This document shows, in pieces, positions 1 through 5,290 of a DNA stretch of 21,247 nucleotides (positions are counted from its first letter, which is position 1; every line of letters starts with the position of its first letter). The translations under genes and the position numbers were made by a program. The notes under the pieces were generated by a model that saw only the letters and a list, made by a program, of their open reading frames with translations, searched no databases and had not been told where the DNA came from. Source of the DNA: Pasteurellaceae bacterium (GTDB lineage Bacteria > Pseudomonadota > Gammaproteobacteria > Enterobacterales > Pasteurellaceae); contig CAAELW010000006.1 in NCBI GenBank assembly GCA_900756875.1, forward strand, positions 1 to 21,247. Direction: 5' to 3'.

Positions 1-432
1 CCTCAAGCAATTGAATTTGCTCAAAAACACACTTTTTTAACGATCGCATGGTTTGCTGTCCTTTTTATGACACTTTTCACCTTTTTTAAAAGTGCGACAC
101 AAAAATATCACGTCATCACCAACCCTGAAGCCGTTCGCTTAATGAACGATGAAGAAGCAGTGGTGATTGATTTACGCCCTATCGATGAATTCCAGCGCGG
201 TCATATCATTGGTAGCGTGAACTTGCTTCCAACTGAAATTAAAAATCAAAATGTAGGCAAAATCGAACATCACAAAGAAAAACCGCTTATCATCGTGGAT
301 GTTAACGGTGTTTCTTCTGCTACGTCCGCAGAACTTTTAACCAAACAAGGCTTTGAAAAAGTTTATGTGTTAAAAGACGGTTTAGCGGCTTGGGCGGGTG
401 CAAATTTACCATTAGTAAAAAAACATAAGTAA
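1..432 (+). CDS. yibN: Rhodanese-like membrane-anchored protein, YibN type (5' end outside window)
   Basis: The reading frame is open from base 1, so the ATG at 67 is internal and the real start lies upstream of the window. Residues read from base 1 (ending Ala-Trp-Phe-Ala-Val-Leu-Phe near base 66) form the hydrophobic N-terminal anchor known from E. coli YibN. A single rhodanese domain follows, with the typical Val-Ile-Asp-Leu-Arg and Gly-His-Ile-Ile-Gly-Ser motifs and a C-terminal Gly-Leu-Ala-Ala-Trp. The loop after Ile-Ile-Val-Asp, where rhodaneses carry the catalytic Cys, reads Asn-Gly-Val-Ser-Ser-Ala-Thr. No Cys occurs in the visible 143 residues, so sulfurtransferase activity of the classical kind is unlikely. 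It lies 9 nt upstream of secB, as in the enterobacterial yibN-(grxC)-secB order. Function inferred: inner-membrane protein with a non-catalytic rhodanese fold. Confidence 0.88.
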   Translation, partial: PQAIEFAQKHTFLTIAWFAVLFMTLFTFFKSATQKYHVITNPEAVRLMNDEEAVVIDLRPIDEFQRGHIIGSVNLLPTEIKNQNVGKIEHHKEKPLIIVDVNGVSSATSAELLTKQGFEKVYVLKDGLAAWAGANLPLVKKHK

Positions 433-441
433 GGATCCTCT

Positions 442-951
442 ATGTCTGAACAAAATCAACAACCTGAAGTAGCCGCTGAAGAGCAACAAGAAGCGGTACT
501 TCAAATTCAACGTATTTATGTAAAAGACGTTTCTTTTGAAGCGCCAAATCTTCCTCATATTTTCCACCAAGAATGGAAACCAAAACTTGGCTTCGACTTA
601 AGCACTGAAGCCGTTCAAGTAGGTGAAGATTTATACGAAGTCACTTTAAACATTAACGTAGAAACCACCATGGAAGATTCTGGTGATGTGGCGTTTATTT
701 GTGAAGTGAAACAAGCTGGTGTATTTACAATCAGCGGTTTAGAAGATGTTCAAATGGCACATTGCTTAACGTCTCAATGCCCAAATATGCTTTTCCCTTA
801 TGCACGTGAATTGATTTCTAACTTAGTAAATCGTGGTACATTCCCGGCATTAAACCTTTCTCCGGTAAACTTCGATGCGTTGTTCATTGATTACATGAAC
901 AAGCAGCAAGCAGCAGCTGAAGCGGAAGAAAATCAGGAAACCCAACATTAA
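442..951 (+). CDS. secB: Protein-export chaperone SecB
   Basis: 169 residues, slightly longer than the E. coli protein because of an acidic Gln/Glu-rich N-terminus and C-terminus. The core has the SecB signatures [10 protein letters not shown] and Phe-Glu-Ala-Pro-Asn, the Ala-His-Cys-Leu motif, and the [11 protein letters not shown] segment. SecB is a cytosolic tetramer that keeps precursors unfolded and hands them to SecA. The start is set by AAGGA at 431-435, 6 nt before the ATG. It is probably cotranscribed with the rhodanese-like gene and is followed directly by a terminator hairpin. Confidence 0.98.
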   Translation: MSEQNQQPEVAAEEQQEAVLQIQRIYVKDVSFEAPNLPHIFHQEWKPKLGFDLSTEAVQVGEDLYEVTLNINVETTMEDSGDVAFICEVKQAGVFTISGLEDVQMAHCLTSQCPNMLFPYARELISNLVNRGTFPALNLSPVNFDALFIDYMNKQQAAAEAEENQETQH

Positions 952-960
952 TTGTAATAA

Positions 961-992
961 GGGCAGGCGATATCGTCTGCCCTTTTATTTTT
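961..992 (+). terminator. Rho-independent terminator after secB
   Basis: Stem GGGCAGGCG / CGTCTGCCC (nine pairs including one G-U) with loop ATAT at 961-982, followed by TTTTATTTTT. The T-run ends about 12 nt before the gpsA ATG, so either gpsA relies on read-through or its promoter lies within or upstream of this hairpin. Confidence 0.85.
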
Positions 993-1004
993 AAGGTGAT
1001 TGAA

Positions 1005-2012
1005 ATGACCCCATCCCAATCCCCAATTACCATTCTTGGTTGCGGTTCTTATGGAACAGCACTCGCTATCTCATTTTCTCGCAATGGCTCTCCAACCTAT
1101 CTTTGGGGGCACAATCCTGATCACATTCATCAAATGCAACAGGAACGTCAAAATCGTCGTTTTCTGCCTGATATTGAATTTCCAGAAAGTTTGCATTTAG
1201 AATTAGATTTGAAAACTGCACTTGACCAATCGAAAGACATTTTAATTGTGGTGCCAAGCCATGCTTTCGGCGAAATTCTCTTAAAAATTCGACCGCACTT
1301 AAAACCTGATCATCGTTTAATTTGGGCAACCAAAGGATTAGAACGCAACACCGGCCGATTACTGCAAGAAGTAGTGGAAGAAATCTTAGGTAAAACAATT
1401 CCAACCGCTATGCTTTCTGGTCCTACTTTTGCGAAAGAATTGGCTCAAGGTTTGCCAACGGCGATTACCCTTGCCTCTTGTAATGAAAAGTTTGCCTTAG
1501 AATTTCAAGCTCGCATTCACTGCAGTCAGCATTTTCGGGTATATGTAAACCAAGATATGATCGGCGTTCAATTAGGGGGTGCCATTAAAAACGTGATTGC
1601 AATTGGTGCGGGTATTTCGGATGGTATGGGATTTGGTGCCAATGCGAGAACCGCATTGATTACCCGTGGGATTGCGGAAATTACTCGCTTAGGCGTATCC
1701 ATGGGAGCGAATACACAAACCTTTATGGGCATGTCGGGTTTAGGTGATTTAGTGCTCACTTGTACCGATAACCAATCCCGTAACCGTCGATTTGGTTTAA
1801 TGCTTGGTAAAGGTACCGATAGCCAACAAGCCATGGATGAAATTGGTCAAGTGGTGGAAGGGTTTTATAACACCAAAGAAACTTATTTATTAGCAAAACG
1901 ACAAGGCGTGGAAATGCCAATTACAGAACAAATTTACCAAATGCTCTTTTGTGGTAAAAGTGCACAAGAAGTGGCACTGAGCTTATTGGGTCGTGAACGA
2001 AAAGGCGAATAA
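1005..2012 (+). CDS. gpsA: Glycerol-3-phosphate dehydrogenase [NAD(P)+]
   Basis: 335 residues from the ATG at 1005. An in-frame GTG at 996 would add three residues, but AAGG at 993-996 sits 8 nt before the ATG and overlaps that GTG, so the ATG is preferred. GpsA reduces dihydroxyacetone phosphate to sn-glycerol-3-phosphate in the cytosol for phospholipid synthesis. Visible motifs are an N-terminal dinucleotide-binding loop [10 protein letters not shown], the central Ser-Gly-Pro-Thr-Phe-Ala-Lys-Glu, the catalytic Lys region Gly-Gly-Ala-Ile-Lys-Asn-Val, and Gly-Ala-Asn-Ala-Arg-Thr-Ala. cysE follows after 9 nt, the usual order in this family and in E. coli. It carries one uptake signal core. Confidence 0.97.
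   Translation: MTPSQSPITILGCGSYGTALAISFSRNGSPTYLWGHNPDHIHQMQQERQNRRFLPDIEFPESLHLELDLKTALDQSKDILIVVPSHAFGEILLKIRPHLKPDHRLIWATKGLERNTGRLLQEVVEEILGKTIPTAMLSGPTFAKELAQGLPTAITLASCNEKFALEFQARIHCSQHFRVYVNQDMIGVQLGGAIKNVIAIGAGISDGMGFGANARTALITRGIAEITRLGVSMGANTQTFMGMSGLGDLVLTCTDNQSRNRRFGLMLGKGTDSQQAMDEIGQVVEGFYNTKETYLLAKRQGVEMPITEQIYQMLFCGKSAQEVALSLLGRERKGE
1292..1300 (-). repeat. DNA uptake signal core (USS) in gpsA
   Basis: ACCGCACTT, the complement of the Hin-type core AAGTGCGGT. It lies inside the gpsA coding sequence. Confidence 0.9.
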
Positions 2013-2021
2013 GGAGAAAAA

Positions 2022-2819
2022 ATGACGTTAGAAGTATGGCAACACATTCGCCAAGAGGCAAAAGAATTAGCAGAATGCGAACCAATGCTCGCAAGCTTTT
2101 TCCATTCCACTATTTTAAAACATCAAAATCTTGGCAGTGCCTTGAGTTATTTGCTTGCAAATAAACTGGCTAACCCGATCATGCCGGCAATTTCGCTGCG
2201 TGAAATTATTGAAGAAGCCTACCAAGCCGAGCCCAATATCATTGATTGTGCTGCTTGTGATATTAAAGCTGTTCGCCACCGCGATCCCGCTGTGGAATTG
2301 TGGTCCACACCGTTACTTTATTTAAAAGGTTTTCACGCCATTCAAAGCTATCGCATTACCCATTATTTGTGGAACCAAAATCGAAAAGCACTCGCACTTT
2401 ATTTACAAAATCAAATTTCAGTGGCTTTCGATGTGGATATTCACCCTGCCGCCAAAATTGGGCACGGCATTATGTTTGACCATGCTACTGGTATTGTTGT
2501 AGGCGAAACCTCAGTGATTGAAAATGATGTGTCTATCTTACAAGGTGTCACCCTGGGTGGTACAGGTAAAGAATCTGGCAATCGCCATCCAAAAGTACGA
2601 GAAGGCGTGATGATTGGGGCTGGGGCAAAAATTCTCGGCAATATCGAAGTGGGCAAATATGCCAAAATCGGGGCCAACTCTGTTGTACTTCAACCTGTGC
2701 CTGAATATGCCACTGCTGCAGGTGTGCCTGCTCGTATTGTCGGCAAAGACAAAGCGGCAAAACCGGCATTCGAAATGAATCAATATTTTATCGATGATGA
2801 TATAAATTTGAATATTTAA
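2022..2819 (+). CDS. cysE: Serine O-acetyltransferase
   Basis: 265 residues; AAGGAG lies 6 nt before the ATG. CysE acetylates serine from acetyl-CoA, the first committed step of cysteine synthesis. An N-terminal helical domain is followed, from about residue 135, by a left-handed beta-helix of hexapeptide repeats. Asp139 and His154 match the catalytic dyad of the H. influenzae enzyme, and the Gly-Gly-Thr-Gly-Lys loop is present. The C-terminus, Asp-Asp-Ile-Asn-Leu-Asn-Ile, is the tail that in H. influenzae CysE docks into CysK (O-acetylserine sulfhydrylase). The gene is intact, but its last 75 or so bases are repeated twice further downstream (3647-3721 and, shorter, 4373-4420), bracketing an insertion that separates it from sdhL. 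Confidence 0.97.
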   Translation: MTLEVWQHIRQEAKELAECEPMLASFFHSTILKHQNLGSALSYLLANKLANPIMPAISLREIIEEAYQAEPNIIDCAACDIKAVRHRDPAVELWSTPLLYLKGFHAIQSYRITHYLWNQNRKALALYLQNQISVAFDVDIHPAAKIGHGIMFDHATGIVVGETSVIENDVSILQGVTLGGTGKESGNRHPKVREGVMIGAGAKILGNIEVGKYAKIGANSVVLQPVPEYATAAGVPARIVGKDKAAKPAFEMNQYFIDDDINLNI

Positions 2820-2835
2820 AAGGTTAATATACTTA
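2745..2835 (+). repeat. cysE 3'-end repeat, copy A (resident)
   Basis: The last 75 nt of cysE plus 16 nt beyond the stop. It recurs at 3647-3737 with five mismatches by hand alignment. Three of these fall at third codon positions that keep the amino acid, and two lie after the stop codon. Confidence 0.9.
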
Positions 2836-2894
2836 CAAATACTTAAAATTATTGTAATGAATTTTAAAAACTTTCATTTTGACTTTAAATGATG

Positions 2895-2919
2895 AATTGT
2901 TAGACAATTAACATATAAA
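2895..2919 (+). promoter_or_regulatory. Candidate promoter and operator of the accessory unit
   Basis: A perfect 6-bp inverted repeat, AATTGT-TAG-ACAATT, at 2895-2909 is followed by TATAAA at 2914-2919, a possible -10 element. No good -35 is seen at 17 nt (2891-2896 reads GATGAA). If real, the palindrome would lie in the spacer, where a repressor could act. The paralogous unit downstream lacks this segment. Confidence 0.3.
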
Positions 2920-2974
2920 AATGTAGCATCAAACTAAGTTTAACCGTTTTTAGCAATTTATTGAGGGAAATAAT

Positions 2975-3061
2975 ATGTCTAGTTTTGCTATGCGTGTTAA
3001 TAACGGTAATTTAAGTATAGCAGATCATCTTGAAAAACTTAATAAGATGGGATCTATATGA
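2975..3061 (+). CDS. Small leader ORF, 28 codons, unknown function
   Basis: An ATG at 2975 is preceded by GAGG (2963-2966) with 8 nt spacing, the best ribosome-binding site in this interval. The predicted peptide starts Met-Ser-Ser-Phe-Ala-Met-Arg-Val and ends Lys-Met-Gly-Ser-Ile; it has no transmembrane stretch. Its TGA overlaps the ATG of the membrane-protein gene as ATGA (3058-3061), a typical arrangement for translational coupling. The second paralogous unit has a similar TTGAGGGG box but no equivalent ORF. It may be a coupling leader, a small secreted or toxic peptide, or the 5' remnant of a deleted gene; I do not recognise it. Confidence 0.45.
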   Translation: MSSFAMRVNNGNLSIADHLEKLNKMGSI

Positions 3062-3648
3062 ACGGAGATAAAAAATATCCAAAATTTTTGATAAATGAGG
3101 ATTTTTTAGTATATGGTAGTGTTTTTATATCAGTATTGTTTGTTCTCATAGTCATTTTTTTTAATAATATTCCAATAACTGATTTTGAAGTATTCATTGA
3201 TACGTATTTAATAAAAGGGAAAGGAGTATACTCTCATATATACTCCTTTCAATCTGAAGTAATTTCAAATTTATCAATGATAATAGCCCCTTTGTTTGCT
3301 ATTTATACTGTATTGACTTCAAAGCTTACTTATTTATCTGAACGTGAAATGATTGATTCTAATATTACAATAGAGAAAAGTATAATAAAAACCATACTGA
3401 ACAAACTAGTCTTCATCATATCATTACTGCTTCTTGTAGCAACATTTATATTCTTGACATACATCGATAGCTGGGATCTTCAAGCAGCAGAAACTCATAC
3501 ATTATTTATTACCGATAATGTTGTATGTTTATTGTTCTTAAATGGTGTATTTTGCATCGGAACGTTTTTCACTCTTACTTTTCTATTTAGTGTAGTATTA
3601 CACCCTATAACTTTTTTAAGATATCATTACCAATCTCCTTTTAATTAA
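3058..3648 (+). CDS. Four-helix membrane protein of unknown function (paralogue 1)
   Basis: 196 residues, not recognised. Hydrophobic segments lie at about residues 19-37, 73-92, 112-136 and 153-181, consistent with four membrane helices; short charged ends suggest both termini are cytosolic. The stretch between helices 1 and 2 (Pro-Ile-Thr-Asp-Phe-Glu-Val-Phe-Ile-Asp, then Gly-Val-Tyr-Ser-His-Ile-Tyr-Ser-Phe-Gln-Ser-Glu) is nearly identical to paralogue 2 at 3787, and the proteins align end to end with more than half of residues identical by eye. The start overlaps the stop of the 28-codon ORF, suggesting translational coupling. Base composition differs from the flanking genes. Small polytopic proteins kept as diverged tandem copies are often bacteriocin or contact-toxin immunity proteins, but no toxin gene is visible, so this is only a hypothesis. 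Confidence 0.8.
   Translation: MNGDKKYPKFLINEDFLVYGSVFISVLFVLIVIFFNNIPITDFEVFIDTYLIKGKGVYSHIYSFQSEVISNLSMIIAPLFAIYTVLTSKLTYLSEREMIDSNITIEKSIIKTILNKLVFIISLLLLVATFIFLTYIDSWDLQAAETHTLFITDNVVCLLFLNGVFCIGTFFTLTFLFSVVLHPITFLRYHYQSPFN
3220..3249 (+). repeat. Inverted repeat within paralogue 1
   Basis: AAAGGAGTATA / TATACTCCTTT, an 11-bp perfect stem with loop CTCTCATA, inside the coding sequence where it encodes Lys-Gly-Val-Tyr-Ser-His-Ile-Tyr-Ser-Phe. The same structure recurs in paralogue 2. Confidence 0.6.
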
Positions 3649-3737
3649 AGACAAAGCAGCAAAACCGGCATTCGAAATGAACCAATATTTCATCGATGAT
3701 GATATAAATTTGAATATTTAAAAAGTTACTATACTTA
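3647..3737 (+). repeat. cysE 3'-end repeat, copy B
   Basis: Begins at the stop of paralogue 1 and matches 2745-2835 with five differences. Within the former coding part the changes are GCG to GCA, AAT to AAC and TTT to TTC, all synonymous, so it still encodes the last 24 residues of CysE and its stop. It has no start codon of a useful length and is presumably untranslated. The silent-only pattern suggests it came from a functional cysE allele of another lineage. Confidence 0.9.
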
Positions 3738-3786
3738 AACTTATTTTGACGAGATTCACATTTTTTTGAGGGGAAAAGGAAACGAT

Positions 3787-4374
3787 ATGATAGAAGATAA
3801 ACAATATCCACAACTTTCGATGAATGAGGTTTTTTTTACGTATAGTTTCATATTTGTTTTGCTATTATTTATCTCTGTAATTATTTTTTTTAACGATGTT
3901 CCAATAACTGACTTTGAAATATTTATCGATAAATATTTAGTCAAGGGGAGAGGAGTATATTCTCATATATACTCCTTTCAATCTGAAATAATCTCAAATT
4001 TGTCGATGATTATTGCTCCACTGTTTGCTATTTATCTAGCATTAACTTTGAAGCTCACTTACTCGTCGGAAAATGAAATTATTAATAGTGGACGGGTAAT
4101 AGAGAAAAGTGTAAAAAAAACTATATTAATGAAATTTTGCTTTATTATATCAGCACTGCTTCTTGTAACGATGTGTGTGTTTTTAACATACATATATAAT
4201 TGGGATCTTGAAGAATCTAAAACTAATACATTATTTGTCAGAGATAATGTAATATGGTTGTTATCCTTAACTTATATAATTTATACTGGGACATTCTTTA
4301 CACTTTTTTTGCTATTTAGCGTAATACGTCACCCAGTAGCTTTGTTAAGATATCATATATACCAACCAAATTGA
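3787..4374 (+). CDS. Four-helix membrane protein of unknown function (paralogue 2)
   Basis: 195 residues from the ATG at 3787, chosen because AAGGA (3776-3780) lies 6 nt upstream and because the N-terminus then aligns with paralogue 1 (Met-Ile-Glu-Asp-Lys-Gln-Tyr-Pro against Met-Asn-Gly-Asp-Lys-Lys-Tyr-Pro). An in-frame TTG at 3766 would add seven residues. It has the same predicted four-helix plan, with the conserved block Gly-Val-Tyr-Ser-His-Ile-Tyr-Ser-Phe-Gln-Ser-Glu and then Ser-Met-Ile-Ile-Ala-Pro-Leu-Phe-Ala-Ile-Tyr. Its TGA (4372-4374) overlaps the start of cysE repeat copy C. It may share transcripts with paralogue 1 and run on into sdhL, since no terminator is seen between them. Function unknown. 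Confidence 0.8.
   Translation: MIEDKQYPQLSMNEVFFTYSFIFVLLLFISVIIFFNDVPITDFEIFIDKYLVKGRGVYSHIYSFQSEIISNLSMIIAPLFAIYLALTLKLTYSSENEIINSGRVIEKSVKKTILMKFCFIISALLLVTMCVFLTYIYNWDLEESKTNTLFVRDNVIWLLSLTYIIYTGTFFTLFLLFSVIRHPVALLRYHIYQPN
3949..3978 (+). repeat. Inverted repeat within paralogue 2
   Basis: AGGAGTATA / TATACTCCT with an 8-nt loop, extended to 11 pairs in RNA by one G-U and one A-U pair. It is at the same codons as the hairpin in paralogue 1. Confidence 0.5.
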
Positions 4375-4420
4375 AATAAACCAATATCTTATCGATGATG
4401 ATATAAATTTGAATATTTAA
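4373..4420 (+). repeat. cysE 3'-end repeat, copy C (truncated)
   Basis: 48 nt matching the end of cysE including its TAA, directly before sdhL. Changes against the resident copy include ATG to ATA and TTT to CTT, which alter the residues (Met to Ile, Phe to Leu), so this copy is no longer under coding constraint. It shares AAC with copy B. It probably marks the ancestral cysE-sdhL junction. Confidence 0.85.
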
Positions 4421-4429
4421 GACCAAAAT

Positions 4430-5245
4430 ATGATTAACAAAGACACCCAACTTTGCATGTCTCTTTCTGGCAGACCGGGCAATTTTGGTACAACATTCCA
4501 TAACTATCTGTATCAAAAATTAGGGCTTAATTTTATCTATAAAGCCTTTACCACCACAGATATTGAGAGTGCCGTCAAAGGCATTCGTGCACTTGGCATT
4601 CGAGGTTGTGCTGTTTCGATGCCTTTTAAAGAAAGCTGCATGCCATTTTTAGATGAAATCTCCTCTTCTGCACAAGCAATTCAGTCTGTGAATACCATTG
4701 TGAATGATCAGGGTTTTCTTCGCGCTTACAACACCGACTATATTGCGATTGTTAAACTTATCAAAGAATATCAATTAGATAAAAAGAGTCGAGTGATTGT
4801 ACGAGGCAGTGGTGGTATGGCTAAAGCGGTCGTCGCGGCCTTTAAAAACAGCGGATTTGAGCATCTGAAGATTTTTGCTCGAAATGAAAAAACAGGTAAA
4901 AATTTAGCCGCACTTTATGGCTATGAATATATCCCATCTTTAGATAATCAATCGGCAGACATTTTAGTCAATGTCACGCCAATTGGGATGAAAGGTGGAA
5001 AAGAAGAATTTGATCTCTCCTTTCCTGAAAATCTTATTCAACAAGTTCAAACCGCTTTTGATGTGGTGGCGATTCCTGCTGAAACACCCTTTATCCAATT
5101 TGCTCAACAGAAAGGTAAACAAACGATTTCTGGTGCAGAAGTGATTGTGCTACAAGCTGTCGAACAATTTGAGCTCTACACAGGGGTTCGACCTGATGAT
5201 CAATTAGTCGCTGAAGCGGCTGATTTTGCAAGGGCAAATAGTTAA
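4430..5245 (+). CDS. sdhL: Shikimate dehydrogenase-like protein SDH-L (HI0607 type)
   Basis: 271 residues. It belongs to the AroE superfamily but matches H. influenzae HI0607, the type member of the SDH-L class, more closely than canonical AroE. Lys67 (in Met-Pro-Phe-Lys-Glu-Ser) and Asp103 (in Tyr-Asn-Thr-Asp-Tyr) sit at the published catalytic positions. The nucleotide-binding loop reads Gly-Ser-Gly-Gly-Met-Ala-Lys-Ala. SDH-L proteins are NADP-dependent oxidoreductases with low shikimate activity, so the physiological substrate is open and a separate aroE is expected elsewhere. The ribosome-binding site is weak (GACC 9 nt upstream), which fits past coupling to cysE, from which the gene is now separated by the insertion. 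A terminator follows. Confidence 0.92.
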   Translation: MINKDTQLCMSLSGRPGNFGTTFHNYLYQKLGLNFIYKAFTTTDIESAVKGIRALGIRGCAVSMPFKESCMPFLDEISSSAQAIQSVNTIVNDQGFLRAYNTDYIAIVKLIKEYQLDKKSRVIVRGSGGMAKAVVAAFKNSGFEHLKIFARNEKTGKNLAALYGYEYIPSLDNQSADILVNVTPIGMKGGKEEFDLSFPENLIQQVQTAFDVVAIPAETPFIQFAQQKGKQTISGAEVIVLQAVEQFELYTGVRPDDQLVAEAADFARANS

Positions 5246-5253
5246 GACTCGAT

Positions 5254-5290
5254 AAAAAAGGCGTTTTCAATTAAAACGCCTTCTTTATTT
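5254..5290. terminator. Bidirectional terminator between sdhL and the antiporter gene
   Basis: Perfect 10-bp stem AAGGCGTTTT / AAAACGCCTT (5258-5267 and 5273-5282) with loop CAATT. On the minus strand the stem is followed by TTTTATC within a T-rich tail, and on the plus strand by TTTATTT. It serves two convergent genes. Confidence 0.85.

Larger units (their letters stand above)
2836..4372 (+). other. A+T-rich accessory insertion between cysE and sdhL
   Basis: In H. influenzae the gpsA, cysE and sdhL orthologues (HI0605-HI0607) are adjacent; here about 1.6 kb intervenes. The interval is visibly richer in A+T than its flanks, contains no exact uptake signal core, and holds a leader ORF plus two paralogous membrane-protein genes. 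Copies of the cysE 3' end lie before it, between the two genes, and after it. No integrase, transposase or terminal inverted repeat is visible, so acquisition by homologous recombination or transformation is more likely than transposition. This is inference from structure. Confidence 0.7.

Noticed and set aside
67-432. Rhodanese gene starting at the ATG at 67
   Set aside because: The frame is open to base 1 and the upstream residues form the membrane anchor expected for YibN, so this ATG is internal.
996-1004. GTG start for gpsA
   Set aside because: The AAGG ribosome-binding site overlaps this GTG and is correctly spaced for the ATG at 1005.
3647-3721. cysE copy B as a translated mini-gene
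   Set aside because: Only a 15-codon reading from an internal ATG is possible, with no ribosome-binding site; it is better explained as a recombination scar.
3766-3786. TTG start adding seven residues to paralogue 2
   Set aside because: These codons contain the AAGGA that serves the ATG at 3787, and paralogue 1 has no counterpart to the extra residues.
3756-3944. Minus-strand 62-codon ORF across the start of paralogue 2
   Set aside because: No ribosome-binding site, low-complexity composition, and complete overlap with a better supported gene.
2820-4430. Insertion sequence or integron cassette array
   Set aside because: No transposase or integrase gene, terminal inverted repeats or attC-like structures are visible; the repeats are cysE coding sequence.
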